Notes: a model not told the origin generated them from the letters alone. Positions 1 to 9,214 are shown, counted from the first letter of the stretch. The stretch: DNA of 64,000 nucleotides from Candidatus Agathobaculum intestinipullorum (GCA_019117485.1 DWZQ01000021.1:23604-87603), one strand, 5' to 3'. Numbers and translations are program-made.

Positions 1-100
1 CATATCTTATATGCTCAGCGGGTATTACGGCCTATATAGCGAGCAGAAGATCCTGTATTCCAAACTGCGGCCGCAGTTTATCGACCGCAAGACCAAATGA
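1..100 (+). CDS. 3' end of an unrecognised gene (partial)
   Basis: An open frame enters from the left edge (codons begin at base 2) and stops at TGA 98-100. The visible tail is about 32 residues, ending YSKLRPQFIDRKTK, rich in Tyr, Leu and Lys. It is too short to assign and has no motif I recognise. It is included because the frame is open to the window edge and the next gene begins only 27 bases later, so the two may be co-transcribed. Confidence 0.5.
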   Translation, partial: ISYMLSGYYGLYSEQKILYSKLRPQFIDRKTK

Positions 101-127
101 TATTGTTTGACGGGAGGATAGGCGGCC

Positions 128-784
128 ATGAACGGATTCAAGGGCGCGATTTTTGATATGGACGGTACGCTGCTCGATTCGATGCGCGTGTGGAAACGGC
201 TGACGCAGGGATACCTAACGCAATTCGGCCTACATGTCACCGATGAGGAATATGCCGCGTGCGAGGGCTTTTCCCAGCCGCAGGTTGCGCAGTACTTTGC
301 CGACCGATATCCGCAGCTGCCCGGGGGCGCGGCGGGATTGATGGAGGGTATGGACCAGCTGATCACCGCGCGGTATGAGACTGTGGCGAAACCTAGGGAC
401 GGCGTGCTGCCGTTTCTCGATGGGCTGCGCCGCCGTGGCGTGAAAATGGCGGTTGCAACCTTGACCGCGCGACGGCATGCGGAAAAGGCGTTGCGCGACC
501 GCGATATGCTGGACTATTTTGATTTCATGCTGACGATCGAGGATGTCGGCGTGTCCAAGTATCAGCCGGACATTTACCTGATGAGCGCCGAACGGCTGGG
601 ACTGACCCCGGCGGATTGCGTCGTGTTTGAGGACGCGCCCTATGCCTGTACTACGGCAAAAAAGGCAGGGTTCCGCGTGTGCGGTGTAGTCGAAGCGGCC
701 TACGCCGCGGGCGAACAAGAGCTGCGCGCATCGAGCGACCTGATTATTGAGCATTCTTTCGACGAATTGGCGGGAAAATTGTAA
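128..784 (+). CDS. HAD-superfamily hydrolase, beta-phosphoglucomutase-like
   Basis: A 218-residue soluble protein, the usual length for HAD subfamily I phosphatases or phosphomutases with a small helical cap. Motif I is FDMDGTLLDS, with nucleophile Asp10 and acid/base Asp12. The cap covers roughly residues 20-85. The motif II Thr is in VATLTA, the motif III Lys is just before QPDIY, and the motif IV acidic pair is in VVFEDA. The family hydrolyses or transfers phosphate on small metabolites with Mg2+; the substrate cannot be told from sequence. GGGAGG lies 11 bases before the ATG. The gene sits alone between an upstream partial gene and the MATE leader region. Family assignment is firm, specific function unknown. 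Confidence 0.88.
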   Translation: MNGFKGAIFDMDGTLLDSMRVWKRLTQGYLTQFGLHVTDEEYAACEGFSQPQVAQYFADRYPQLPGGAAGLMEGMDQLITARYETVAKPRDGVLPFLDGLRRRGVKMAVATLTARRHAEKALRDRDMLDYFDFMLTIEDVGVSKYQPDIYLMSAERLGLTPADCVVFEDAPYACTTAKKAGFRVCGVVEAAYAAGEQELRASSDLIIEHSFDELAGKL

Positions 785-791
785 GAAGGGC

Positions 792-820
792 TTGCAATTT
801 GATTTATTATCCCGTACACT
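792..820 (+). promoter_or_regulatory. sigma-A-type promoter for the MATE leader
   Basis: TTGCAA, a 17-base spacer, then TACACT, just after the HAD stop codon. Transcription would begin near base 827 and run through the leader ORF and hairpin before the MATE gene. Read by eye. Confidence 0.5.
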
Positions 821-838
821 ATATAGGAAGAAAAATTG

Positions 839-892
839 ATGGCTGCGCCGGACAAGTTCCGGTGCGGCTTCGTTTTTGGTGAGGGGGAATGA
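839..892 (+). CDS. putative 17-residue leader peptide upstream of the MATE gene
   Basis: A short ORF begins at ATG 839, with AGGAAG eight bases upstream, and encodes MAAPDKFRCGFVFGEGE before TGA 890-892. It is too short for the ORF track. Its codons cover the whole terminator-like hairpin at 842-876, and its stop lies four bases before the TTG start of the MATE gene. That geometry is what one expects of a translated attenuator, where a slowed ribosome would keep the hairpin from forming. It could equally be a chance ORF. No homology is claimed. Confidence 0.4.
   Translation: MAAPDKFRCGFVFGEGE
842..876 (+). terminator. terminator-like hairpin / possible attenuator before the MATE gene
   Basis: GCTGCGCCGGA pairs with TCCGGTGCGGC (two G-T pairs) around a five-base loop, followed by TTCGTTTTT. 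It may simply end the HAD transcript. However, the only promoter seen for the downstream gene lies before it, so MATE transcription would have to pass through it. Confidence 0.6.
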
Positions 893-895
893 GTT

Positions 896-2284
896 TTGGA
901 AGAACAAAACAAAATGGGCACCGCGCGGATGGGTCCGCTGATCTTTTCGATGGCGTTGCCTGCGATGATCTCGATGATCATCAACGCACTGTACAACATC
1001 GTGGACAGTATTTTTGTGGCACAGTATTCGCAAAGCGCGTTGGCTGCTGTTTCGCTGGTGTTTCCGTTGCAGACGCTGGTCGTCGCCATCGGCGTAGGCA
1101 CCGGCGTGGGCGTCAATTCGCTGATTGCCCGTCGGTTGGGTGAAAAGCGGCGTTTGCACGCCAACTCGGCTGCTGAGCATGGCGTCGCGCTTGCAATCAT
1201 TGGTGGCATCGTGTTCCTTGTGCTGGGCTTCGGCTTGTCGGGCGTGTTTGTGCGTGCCTTTGGTGCAGCTGAGGATGTTACGGTGCAGGCTATCCAGTAT
1301 TCGCATATTGCAGTGGGTCTGAGCATTTTTGTTATGATTTCTATGATGTGCGAAAAGGTACAGCAATCAACAGGCAACATGATTATCCCCATGTGCCAAG
1401 GGTTAACCGGCGCAATTGTGAACATCATCCTCGACCCGTTGATGATCTTTGGCATCGGCCCGTTTCCCGAGATGGGTGTGCGCGGCGCGGCGCTGGCGAC
1501 CGTCATCGGCCAGATCTGCGGCATGCTGATCGGCCTGTGGGGTGTGTTTTTCCAGCAGAAGGTACTCAAGGTGAATATGCGCGAATTCAAGTGGCGCGCG
1601 CAGACGGTTAAGGATATTTACCGCGTCGGTTTGCCTGGTATCGTCATGCAGAGCGTCGTATCGGTGATGACGGCAGGATTGAACGCCATCCTGATCGGCT
1701 TTTCGCAAACTGCGGTTAACGTGTTGGCGGTGTACTTCAAATTGCAGACCTTTGTGTTCATGCCGGTGTTCGGCCTGAACCAAGGCGCGCTGCCCGTTAT
1801 GGGGTATAACTACGGCGCACGTAACAAACAGCGTCTGTTTGGCGCATACAAAATCGCGCTGATTTCTGCGGTCGTTATCATGCTAATCGGCCTTGTGCTG
1901 TTCCAGCTGTTCGCGGAGCAGATGCTGATGATGTTCGTCGACCGTACGGATGCGGCGGCGATCGAGGATATGATCACGGTCGGCGTGCCCGCGCTCAAGA
2001 TCATCAGCCTGTCGTTCCTCGGCGCAGCGTTTGGTATCATCAACTCGACGATGTTCCAAGCGACGGCCCGCGGCTTAAATAGCTTGATCGTGTCGGTTTG
2101 CCGCCAGTTGGTCATTATCTTACCGGCGGCGTGGCTGTTGGGTAAGTGGTTTGGATTGGATGCAATCTGGTATTCCTTCCCGATCGCAGAGATCGCGGCT
2201 TTCTTTATCTCTTATGTGCTGTTGTGGAGGGAATACCGCACAGAGTTGCGCTATCTCGGTATGGAAAGGGAGAAGAACACATGA
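896..2284 (+). CDS. MATE-family multidrug efflux transporter
   Basis: A 462-residue, strongly hydrophobic protein with about twelve membrane helices in two similar halves. The N-terminus (GTARMGPLIFSMALPAMISMIINALYN) and the repeated 'GVGVNSLIARRLGE' / 'LNQGALPVMGYNYGARN' pattern are typical of the MATE (NorM/DinF) fold. MATE proteins export cationic compounds in exchange for Na+ or H+. The start is TTG 896, with AGGGGGA at proper spacing; no ATG fits. Its stop overlaps the luxS start (ATGA), so the two are translationally coupled. The upstream leader ORF and hairpin suggest attenuation control. Substrate unknown. Confidence 0.9.
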   Translation: MEEQNKMGTARMGPLIFSMALPAMISMIINALYNIVDSIFVAQYSQSALAAVSLVFPLQTLVVAIGVGTGVGVNSLIARRLGEKRRLHANSAAEHGVALAIIGGIVFLVLGFGLSGVFVRAFGAAEDVTVQAIQYSHIAVGLSIFVMISMMCEKVQQSTGNMIIPMCQGLTGAIVNIILDPLMIFGIGPFPEMGVRGAALATVIGQICGMLIGLWGVFFQQKVLKVNMREFKWRAQTVKDIYRVGLPGIVMQSVVSVMTAGLNAILIGFSQTAVNVLAVYFKLQTFVFMPVFGLNQGALPVMGYNYGARNKQRLFGAYKIALISAVVIMLIGLVLFQLFAEQMLMMFVDRTDAAAIEDMITVGVPALKIISLSFLGAAFGIINSTMFQATARGLNSLIVSVCRQLVIILPAAWLLGKWFGLDAIWYSFPIAEIAAFFISYVLLWREYRTELRYLGMEREKNT

Positions 2285-2739
2285 AACGTATTGCAAGCTT
2301 TGAAGTCAATCATGACAAACTGAAGCCCGGCATGTATACTTCGCGCATCGACGGCGATGTGACGACGTACGATATCCGTATGGTGTATCCCAACGCGGGC
2401 ACTTATATCCAGCCGGCGGCAGGGCATACGTTCGAGCACCTGTTTGCGACCTATGCACGCAATTCGCGCTTTGCCGACCATATCATCTACTGCGGTCCCA
2501 TGGGCTGCCAGACCGGATTTTATTTCCTCGTGCGCGATCTTGCGCCATCGGACGCAATCGACCTGATGCGCGAGACAATGGACTTCGTCGCGGCGTATGA
2601 AGGGGAAATCCCGGGTGCGAGCCGCATTGAGTGTGGCAATTACCTACTGCACGATCTGGCGGGCGCCAAAGCGCTTGCTGCGTCCATGATCCCGGTGCTC
2701 GCGGATTGGACGGAAGAAAAATTGGTTTATGAAAAATAA
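2281..2739 (+). CDS. luxS: S-ribosylhomocysteine lyase (autoinducer-2 synthase) LuxS
   Basis: 152 residues. LuxS cleaves S-ribosylhomocysteine to homocysteine and DPD, the precursor of AI-2, in the activated methyl cycle. The metal site is complete: His49 and His53 in HTFEHLF and Cys118 in ECGNY; the CGPMGCQTGFY segment is also diagnostic. The ORF track extends upstream to 2146, but that part overlaps the MATE gene in another frame; the true start is ATG 2281, overlapping the MATE stop. Coupling of luxS to an exporter gene rather than to a nucleosidase (mtn/pfs) gene is unusual; any role of the exporter in signal handling is speculation. Confidence 0.96.
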   Translation: MKRIASFEVNHDKLKPGMYTSRIDGDVTTYDIRMVYPNAGTYIQPAAGHTFEHLFATYARNSRFADHIIYCGPMGCQTGFYFLVRDLAPSDAIDLMRETMDFVAAYEGEIPGASRIECGNYLLHDLAGAKALAASMIPVLADWTEEKLVYEK

Positions 2740-2742
2740 TAC

Positions 2743-2771
2743 TTGCATTTTGTCGTTCGGTATGGTATCAT
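2743..2771 (+). promoter_or_regulatory. sigma-A-type promoter for rpmE
   Basis: TTGCAT, a 17-base spacer, then TATCAT, right after the luxS stop and about 57 bases before the rpmE start. Read by eye. Confidence 0.5.
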
Positions 2772-2827
2772 ATCCTTACGACTGCAAGAAGTATTTTGTG
2801 ATTTTCCGTGGAAAGAGGTGAAACAAC

Positions 2828-3031
2828 ATGAAACAGGGCATCCATCCCGAGTACAAGCAGACCACGATCCGCTGTGCCTGCGGCAATGTCATTGAGACCG
2901 GCTCCACCAAGGAGAATATCGTCGTTGACGTTTGCTCCAAGTGCCATCCCTTCTTCACGGGCAAGCAGAAGCTGGTAGACACCGGCGGACGTGTTGATCG
3001 CTTCAAGAAGCGTTTCAATCTGGACAAGTAA
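2828..3031 (+). CDS. rpmE: 50S ribosomal protein L31, zinc-binding type
   Basis: 67 residues, the normal length for bacterial L31. It begins [21 protein letters not shown] and contains the CxC (Cys16, Cys18) and CxxC ([10 protein letters not shown]) pairs that hold zinc in the C+ form of the protein. L31 sits at the intersubunit bridge of the large ribosomal subunit and can be replaced by a zinc-free paralogue under zinc limitation in some species; no such paralogue is in this window. AAAGAGG precedes the ATG. The gene has its own promoter and a strong terminator immediately downstream, so it is likely a single-gene transcript. Confidence 0.97.
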   Translation: MKQGIHPEYKQTTIRCACGNVIETGSTKENIVVDVCSKCHPFFTGKQKLVDTGGRVDRFKKRFNLDK

Positions 3032-3038
3032 GAAAAAG

Positions 3039-3083
3039 CCATCGAAACGGTTGCTGATGAAGTGCGTTTCGATGGTTTTTTTT
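3039..3083 (+). terminator. rho-independent terminator of rpmE
   Basis: CCATCGAAAC and GTTTCGATGG form a perfect 10-bp stem around a 17-base loop, followed by eight T residues. Confidence 0.85.
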
Positions 3084-3136
3084 ATTCGCAAAACCGTCTT
3101 TGGGCGGTTGACCCCACAGAGGGGAGGAATTTTAAT

Positions 3137-4423
3137 ATGACCGAACTGGAACAGAACACAAAAGCCGAGCGCGCGGTGCTCGTTGGGCTTTCCTGTCCGT
3201 CGTTTACCGCACAGCAGGATGCAGATGAGCGGACGATGGATGAGCTGCGTGCGTTGGCTGAAACTGCGGGCGCCGAAGCGGTAGCGATGACATTGCAGCG
3301 CCGCCCGTCACCCGACCCGCGCACCTTTATCGGCGAAGGTAAGGCCGAGGAAGTGCGGCAACTGGCTGAGGTCAATGAGGCCACGCTGGTGCTGTTTGAC
3401 AATGAGCTGTCGCCCTCACAGACGCGCAACCTCGAGGAGTTGACCAAATGCACCGTGCTCGACCGCTCGGCGCTCATTCTGGATATTTTCGCCCAGCGCG
3501 CCCGTACGGGAGAGGGTAAATTGCAGGTTGAACTGGCACAGTACCAGTATATCCTGCCGCGCCTTGCCGGCATGTGGACGCATCTGGTGCGTCAGACCGC
3601 GGGCGGCGGTAAAAGTCCGATCGGTACGCGTGGCCCGGGCGAAACCCAGCTGGAAACCGACCGGCGGCATATTCGCAAGCGCATTGATAAGCTCAAGCAT
3701 GAGCTGGAGCAGGTGCGGCAGGTGCGTGCGGTGCAGCGCCGCCAGCGCAAAAAGACCGAACTGCCGTTGGTCGCGATTGTGGGCTACACCAATGCGGGCA
3801 AGTCGACGTTGCTCAATACGCTGACCGGTGCGGGCATCGAGGCCAACGACCGTCTGTTTGATACGCTCGACCCAACGACCCGGAAAAAACGCATTTCGGA
3901 TACGCAGGAGATCCTGCTGTCCGATACCGTTGGTTTTATCCGTAAGCTGCCGCACCATTTGGTGAGCGCGTTCAAGGCAACGCTGGAGGAATTGGCTTAC
4001 GCCGACCTGCTGCTGCATGTTGTCGACGTGTCGGACGAGGATTGGCGCATACAGGCTGAGACGGTCGAGGGCGTCATTACGCAGATGGGCGCGCAGGACA
4101 TCCCGCGCCTGATGGTATACAACAAGGCGGACAAGTGCACGCCCGACGCGTTGCCATACTTCCGGGCGGATGAGGGCGTTGCCATCTCGGCCAAGACGGG
4201 TGAGGGCGTGGAGACGTTGCTTTCCGCTATCGAGCACGCGCTTGGACGCGGTAAGCACCGTGTCAAGCTGCTGATTCCCTATGCGGATGGCGCAGTGCTT
4301 GACATGCTCCACCGCGAGGCGCAGATCGAGTCGACTGATTACGCCGCCGAGGGTACGGTGGTCGAAGCGATCGTCGACGACAAGACCTATGGCCGCGTGA
4401 TGCAATACCAGACGGAGGAGTAA
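3137..4423 (+). CDS. hflX: GTPase HflX
   Basis: 428 residues. HflX is a TRAFAC-class GTPase that binds the 50S subunit and splits stalled or heat-damaged ribosomes. The N-terminal HflX domain holds the glycine-rich TAGGGKSPIGTRGPGETQLE segment, followed by a basic coiled coil near residues 175-205. The G domain shows G1 GYTNAGKST (about 216-224), G3 DTVGF and G4 NKAD. The ORF track start at 3062 is too far upstream and runs into the rpmE terminator; ATG 3137 follows GGGGAGGA at proper spacing and gives the expected N-terminus. The YigZ gene starts 19 bases after its stop, so the two are probably co-transcribed. Confidence 0.93.
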   Translation: MTELEQNTKAERAVLVGLSCPSFTAQQDADERTMDELRALAETAGAEAVAMTLQRRPSPDPRTFIGEGKAEEVRQLAEVNEATLVLFDNELSPSQTRNLEELTKCTVLDRSALILDIFAQRARTGEGKLQVELAQYQYILPRLAGMWTHLVRQTAGGGKSPIGTRGPGETQLETDRRHIRKRIDKLKHELEQVRQVRAVQRRQRKKTELPLVAIVGYTNAGKSTLLNTLTGAGIEANDRLFDTLDPTTRKKRISDTQEILLSDTVGFIRKLPHHLVSAFKATLEELAYADLLLHVVDVSDEDWRIQAETVEGVITQMGAQDIPRLMVYNKADKCTPDALPYFRADEGVAISAKTGEGVETLLSAIEHALGRGKHRVKLLIPYADGAVLDMLHREAQIESTDYAAEGTVVEAIVDDKTYGRVMQYQTEE

Positions 4424-4442
4424 CCGCAAGCGGGGAGTCACG

Positions 4443-5078
4443 ATGGAAAAGGATTATTTTGTGCCGTTCGCCGATTATGGCGAGGATAAATTTGAAGAGA
4501 AGCGCTCCAAGTTCACCGGGCGGCTGTGGCGTGTGGAAACTGCGGAGGAGGCGGTTTCCCGCATCAAGGAGATGCGCGAGACCTACTGGGACGCGACGCA
4601 CAATTGCTACGCCTATATCCTGCGCGAGGGCAATGTTATACGTTATTCGGATGACGGGGAGCCGCAGGGCACGGCGGGCATGCCTATGCTGGATGTGCTG
4701 CGGCACGAGCAGTTGGAAGACTGCCTGTGCGTGGTGACGCGCTATTTCGGTGGCATCCTGCTCGGTACGGGCGGTCTGGTGCGCGCCTATACCAAGGGTG
4801 CGCAGATCGCGGTTGCGGCGGCGGGTGTGCAGCGTATGAGCCTGTTTTCGGTTGCGCTGATCGCATGCCCGTACAACCTGTACGAGTTGGTGCAGCGTCT
4901 GTTACCCGACCATGACTGTACGGCCGAACAGACGGATTTCGGCGCGGATGTGACGTTAACGGTCACGCTGCCCGCAGGCGGGGAAGAGAAGCTCAACGCT
5001 GCATTGGCCGAGGCTACTGCCGGTCAGGTATACGCCGAGGTGATGGAGACCCGGTTCATGGGTCGACGTGTCAAATAA
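4443..5078 (+). CDS. YigZ/IMPACT-family protein (UPF0029)
   Basis: 211 residues, the usual length for the bacterial YigZ/YvyE family. The N-terminal IMPACT domain shows the family hallmarks: EKRSKFTG near residue 20, 'THNCYAYI' near 55, and 'DDGEPQGTAGMPML' followed by 'VTRYFGGILLGTGGLVRAY' at about 70-120. The smaller C-terminal domain (DUF1949, ferredoxin-like) follows. Biochemical function is unsettled in bacteria; the eukaryotic relative binds the translation machinery. ATG 4443 has GGGGAG upstream. It follows hflX by 19 bases. Confidence 0.9.
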   Translation: MEKDYFVPFADYGEDKFEEKRSKFTGRLWRVETAEEAVSRIKEMRETYWDATHNCYAYILREGNVIRYSDDGEPQGTAGMPMLDVLRHEQLEDCLCVVTRYFGGILLGTGGLVRAYTKGAQIAVAAAGVQRMSLFSVALIACPYNLYELVQRLLPDHDCTAEQTDFGADVTLTVTLPAGGEEKLNAALAEATAGQVYAEVMETRFMGRRVK

Positions 5079-5175
5079 AAATCCGAAATACTTTGCGCGA
5101 AAAAAAGGGTTTTGCCGTTTGACATCGTATAAATCAATATAGACGGCTTTATGAAACAACGGAAGGGGGAGCGGT

Positions 5176-6177
5176 ATGACGATCCGGGAGCACCAGGAAC
5201 AGCGCGAGCGGCGCACGCTTGCCGCGTGGGCGACTTTTGCCGACGCTTCGCGCGGTCGGCAGCGCGATATGACGCCATGCCCTTATCGCACCTGTTTTCA
5301 GCGTGACCGCGACCGTATCATTCATTCCAAAGCGTTTCGGCGGCTATCCAACAAGACACAGGTGTTTATTTCGCCAGAGGGCGATCATTATCGTGCCCGT
5401 CTGACGCATACGCTCGAGGTTTCACAGATCGCGCGCACGGTTGCACGTGCCCTGTGCCTCAATGAGGACTTGACCGAGGCGATTGCCCTTGGTCACGATC
5501 TGGGGCACACGCCGTTTGGCCATGCGGGCGAGCGTGCGCTGGCTGAGGTCTGTCCGTTCGGCTTCCGTCACAACGAGCAGAGCCTGCGTATGGTGGATAT
5601 ACTTGAGGAACTGAATCTGACGGATGAGGTGCGCGATGGTATCGTGTGCCATACGGGGGCCAAAAAGGCGGACACGCCAGAAGGGCGCATTATTCACTAT
5701 GCCGACCGCATTGCTTATATCAACCATGATATTGATGATGCTGTGCGCGGCGGGCTGATTAAGGGTACCGACATCCCGAAATATTTGCGCCGTCGGCTGG
5801 GCGATAGCCACGGTAAGCGTATTGACACGATGGTAACGGCGATGATTGAATACGGTATGGCGCATCAGGAGATCGGCATGGATGGGCAAGTGCATGACGA
5901 TATGATGGAACTGCGTCAGTTTATGTTCGATCATGTGTATCACGGTACGGAGGCGCAACGCGAAGAAGCACGCGCCAAAACCATGCTGCGCAGCCTATAC
6001 CAGTATTTTGTCGATCACCCAGATGAACTACCGGGCGACTATTTTGTGCTGATGACGCGGGGAGAACCGCTTGAACGTGTTGTTTGCGATTATATTGCCT
6101 GCATGACCGACCGGTATTCCATCGCGGTTTATAAAAAAATATTCATTCCAAGAAGCTGGAATAAGATTGACGGATAA
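5176..6177 (+). CDS. dgt: deoxyguanosinetriphosphate triphosphohydrolase (HD superfamily)
   Basis: 333 residues. The family hydrolyses dGTP (often other dNTPs) to the deoxynucleoside and triphosphate, tuning nucleotide pools. The N-terminus has SRGRQRD and the 'FQRDRDRIIHSKAFRRLSNKTQVF' signature; the metal-binding HD residues are His in THTLEVSQIAR and the His-Asp pair in ALGHDLGHTPFGHAGE, with a late Asp in 'YADRIAYINHDIDD'. The length fits the shorter Gram-positive type. ATG 5176 follows GGAAGGGGGA. dnaG begins 33 bases downstream, so a replication-linked operon dgt-dnaG-rpoD is likely, an arrangement familiar in Clostridia. Confidence 0.93.
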   Translation: MTIREHQEQRERRTLAAWATFADASRGRQRDMTPCPYRTCFQRDRDRIIHSKAFRRLSNKTQVFISPEGDHYRARLTHTLEVSQIARTVARALCLNEDLTEAIALGHDLGHTPFGHAGERALAEVCPFGFRHNEQSLRMVDILEELNLTDEVRDGIVCHTGAKKADTPEGRIIHYADRIAYINHDIDDAVRGGLIKGTDIPKYLRRRLGDSHGKRIDTMVTAMIEYGMAHQEIGMDGQVHDDMMELRQFMFDHVYHGTEAQREEARAKTMLRSLYQYFVDHPDELPGDYFVLMTRGEPLERVVCDYIACMTDRYSIAVYKKIFIPRSWNKIDG

Positions 6178-6210
6178 AAAATCCGGCTATCCTACAAAGG
6201 AGGTGGGCAA

Positions 6211-7977
6211 ATGGCGTTTGACCGTGGATTTCTGGACGAGTTATCCGCGCGCAGCGATATTGTGGATATCGTATCCCAATACGTGCAGCTGAAAAAAAGC
6301 GGCGCAAACTACTTTGCCCTTTGCCCATTCCACAACGAGAAAACGCCGTCCTTTTCGGTTGCACCGGACAAGCAGATTTTTCACTGCTTTGGCTGCGGTG
6401 CAGGCGGCGGTGTCATCACCTTCGTGATGAAGGCCGAAGGACTGGAATTTCCAGATGCGGTGCGCTATCTGGCGGCGCGCGCAGGCATGGAGGTACCCGA
6501 GCAGGGGGAGGCTGATCGTAAGGCCGCACGCCATCGTGACCGGTTGTATGCTCTGTGCAAAGATGCGGCGCGGTTCTATTATGATACGTTATGGCTGCCG
6601 GAAAACCGCGCGGCACAGCAGTATTTCCTCCGGCGTGGATTGCACCGGCGCACGATGAACCGCTTCGGGTTGGGCTATGCGCCTGATTCCTTTCATGCAT
6701 TGCTCGACGCGATGACCGCCAAAGGCTATACACGCGACGAGATGATGGACGCAGGTTTGCTCAGCCGCAGTGAAAAGGGGCATGTGTACGACCGTTTTCG
6801 CGGGCGCGTCATGTTCCCAATCATTGACGTGCGTGGCAATGTGATCGCCTTCGGTGGGCGCGTGCTGGACGATTCCAAGCCTAAGTACCTCAACTCGCCC
6901 GAAACACCGATATTCCATAAGAGCCGCAACCTGTTTGCGCTCAACCTGTCCAAGACGACCAAAAGCGGATATTTTATCTTAGCTGAGGGCTATATGGACG
7001 TGATTGCACTGCACCAGGCTGGGTTTGATTGTGCGGTGGCTTCGCTCGGTACTTCGCTGACGGAAGAGCAGGCGCGTATCATCGCACGCCATGTCGACCG
7101 TATCGTTATTTCCTACGATGCGGATGGGGCAGGGCAGGCGGCCGCGCAACGCGCAATCGACATTTTGAAAAAATGCGATTTACAGGTCAAGGTGCTTAAG
7201 ATCCCCGGGGCGAAAGATCCGGATGAGTTTATCAAGGCCAAGGGGTCGGACGCGTTCCGCGCGCTCATTGAGCATAGCGAGGATCACAATGCGTTCCGAC
7301 TGGAACAGATTGCGGGCAAGTATGACCTTGAAGATGACGAAGCGCGCGTGCTGTTCTTACGGGACGCAGCACGCATGCTTGCGGGCATTGAGAGCAGCAT
7401 CGAGCGCGAGGTATATGCCGGACGCGCGGCCAAAATGGCGGGCGTGACCGCAGAGGCAATGAATGTCGAGGTGCGGCGCGAGCTGGGCGTGCGCCGCAAG
7501 CGGCAGAAAACCGCCGAGCGACGCGAGATCCGTTCGCCGGTCGGCATGGCGCAGCCTAAGGACAGAACGCTTGCCTATGCGGATGTCAAGTCTGCAAAGG
7601 CGGAGGAAAACGTGCTGCGGCTATTGTTTTTCGATCAGAAGCTGATGGCGGGCATGGAAAAAAAACTGCCGCCGTCGTGGTTTTCTGCGCCGGTGCTGCG
7701 TAAGATATATGAGCGCGCGCTTGCGCTCGACCAGAATGGCCAGATGGTGGATATCCTGTCCTTCGAGGGGTGGCTGGAAGAAAACGAGATGAGCTTGCTT
7801 TCCGGCATCCTCGGGCAGGGCATCCCGCCGGGTGACCACCGGCAGGAATTGCAGGAATACATAGGTACGATACGCATGCAGCGTGTCAAGGACGGTACGA
7901 TTACCGAGGCGGGTGAGGATCCGCTGCTGACTTTTGGACGCATAAAAAAACAAAACGCGGGAGGACAAACGATATGA
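6211..7977 (+). CDS. dnaG: DNA primase
   Basis: 588 residues. DnaG lays down RNA primers for replication. The zinc-ribbon CHC2 domain is at residues about 36-62 ([11 protein letters not shown]...HCFGCGAGG). The catalytic core has the basic '[20 protein letters not shown]' block and the TOPRIM fold with Glu in ILAEGYMDV and the acidic 'SYDADGAGQ' motif; the C-terminal part is the helical DnaB-interacting region. The start is ATG 6211 behind a near-perfect AAAGGAGGTGG. Its last codons overlap the rpoD start by four bases (ATGA), indicating translational coupling in the classic primase-sigma macromolecular synthesis arrangement. Confidence 0.97.
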   Translation: MAFDRGFLDELSARSDIVDIVSQYVQLKKSGANYFALCPFHNEKTPSFSVAPDKQIFHCFGCGAGGGVITFVMKAEGLEFPDAVRYLAARAGMEVPEQGEADRKAARHRDRLYALCKDAARFYYDTLWLPENRAAQQYFLRRGLHRRTMNRFGLGYAPDSFHALLDAMTAKGYTRDEMMDAGLLSRSEKGHVYDRFRGRVMFPIIDVRGNVIAFGGRVLDDSKPKYLNSPETPIFHKSRNLFALNLSKTTKSGYFILAEGYMDVIALHQAGFDCAVASLGTSLTEEQARIIARHVDRIVISYDADGAGQAAAQRAIDILKKCDLQVKVLKIPGAKDPDEFIKAKGSDAFRALIEHSEDHNAFRLEQIAGKYDLEDDEARVLFLRDAARMLAGIESSIEREVYAGRAAKMAGVTAEAMNVEVRRELGVRRKRQKTAERREIRSPVGMAQPKDRTLAYADVKSAKAEENVLRLLFFDQKLMAGMEKKLPPSWFSAPVLRKIYERALALDQNGQMVDILSFEGWLEENEMSLLSGILGQGIPPGDHRQELQEYIGTIRMQRVKDGTITEAGEDPLLTFGRIKKQNAGGQTI

Positions 7978-9206
7978 CGACGACGGGCAACGCAAACACA
8001 CCGGAGCAGGCAGTGGATCCGCAGCAGGTAGTAAGAGACCTGTTGGCCCTTGGCAAGAAAAACGGCAGGCTGACTCTTAAGGAGATCGCGGATGCACTCA
8101 GCCAGTTGGATATGGAGAGCGAAGACATCGACAAGCTGTACGAAACGCTCGAATCCATGGGCATCGAGATCGAAACCGAGGGTGTGTTGGAAAAGGCGCT
8201 GGGTGACGATGACGACGAAGTGTTCGAGCCGGAGGATGTCGAGGAGGTTCCCGAGGAGGAGCTGATCGATACCTCAGCGATGGCTGAAACCTTTGCGATT
8301 GACGATCCGGTGCGCATGTACCTCAAGGAGATCGGCAAGGTTGACCTGCTTTCACCCGAGGAGGAGGTCACGCTGGCCGAACAGATGCAGAAGGGCAATG
8401 AGGCGGTTGCGCGCATTGCAGCCGAGGGCGACAACATCCCGGCTGATGAACGTGTCGTTCTCGATCGTGATGTGAAAATCGGCGAAAAAGCGAAAAAACG
8501 TCTGGCCGAGGCGAACCTTCGTCTGGTCGTGTCGATTGCCAAGCGTTATGTCGGCCGTGGCATGCTCTTCCTTGACCTGATTCAAGAAGGTAATCTCGGC
8601 CTGATTAAGGCGGTTGAGAAGTTCGATTCGACCAAAGGCTTTAAATTCTCGACCTATGCAACATGGTGGATCCGGCAGGCAATCACGCGCGCGATTGCCG
8701 ATCAGGCGCGCACAATCCGCATCCCGGTACACATGGTCGAGACGATCAACAAGGTCATCCGTGTTTCGCGCCAGCTGTTGCAGGAACTCGGTCACGACCC
8801 CAGCCCGGAGGAAATTGCTAAGGAGATGAATATGCCGGTTGACCGCGTGCGCGATATCCTTAAGATCGCGCAGGAGCCGGTATCGCTCGAAACTCCGATT
8901 GGCGAGGAGGAGGACTCCCACCTTGGCGACTTTATCCCGGACGACGATGCGCCCGAACCGGCCGAAGCGGCTTCGTTCATGCTGCTCAAGGAGCAGCTGG
9001 TTGAGGTACTCAAGACACTGACCCCGCGTGAGGAAAAAGTGCTGCGTCTGCGCTTCGGTATCGAGGACGGACACACCCGTACGCTCGAAGAGGTTGGCAA
9101 GGAGTTCAATGTGACGCGCGAACGTATCCGCCAGATTGAGGCTAAGGCGTTGCGTAAGCTGCGCCACCCCTCGCGCTCGAAGAAGTTGAAAGATTTCTTG
9201 AACTGA
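7974..9206 (+). CDS. rpoD: primary RNA polymerase sigma factor (RpoD/SigA)
   Basis: 410 residues. The housekeeping sigma factor directs RNA polymerase to -35/-10 promoters such as those noted in this window. It has a region 1.1-like N-terminus, region 1.2 '[21 protein letters not shown]', region 2 '[40 protein letters not shown]' (-10 melting and recognition), region 3, and region 4.2 '[33 protein letters not shown]' (-35 recognition). It is slightly longer than the B. subtilis protein because of an acidic stretch near residues 75-95. It overlaps dnaG by ATGA and is followed by a strong terminator. Confidence 0.97.
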   Translation: MTTTGNANTPEQAVDPQQVVRDLLALGKKNGRLTLKEIADALSQLDMESEDIDKLYETLESMGIEIETEGVLEKALGDDDDEVFEPEDVEEVPEEELIDTSAMAETFAIDDPVRMYLKEIGKVDLLSPEEEVTLAEQMQKGNEAVARIAAEGDNIPADERVVLDRDVKIGEKAKKRLAEANLRLVVSIAKRYVGRGMLFLDLIQEGNLGLIKAVEKFDSTKGFKFSTYATWWIRQAITRAIADQARTIRIPVHMVETINKVIRVSRQLLQELGHDPSPEEIAKEMNMPVDRVRDILKIAQEPVSLETPIGEEEDSHLGDFIPDDDAPEPAEAASFMLLKEQLVEVLKTLTPREEKVLRLRFGIEDGHTRTLEEVGKEFNVTRERIRQIEAKALRKLRHPSRSKKLKDFLN

Positions 9207-9214
9207 AAAAAGGA

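Noticed and set aside
230-1366. 378-codon antisense ORF opposite the HAD and MATE genes
   Set aside because: It spans two real genes and the regulatory gap between them and has no recognisable feature.
5111-5143. Promoter before dgt (TTGACA with TATAGA)
   Set aside because: The spacing between the boxes is only 13 bases, and no -10 lies at 16-18 bases.
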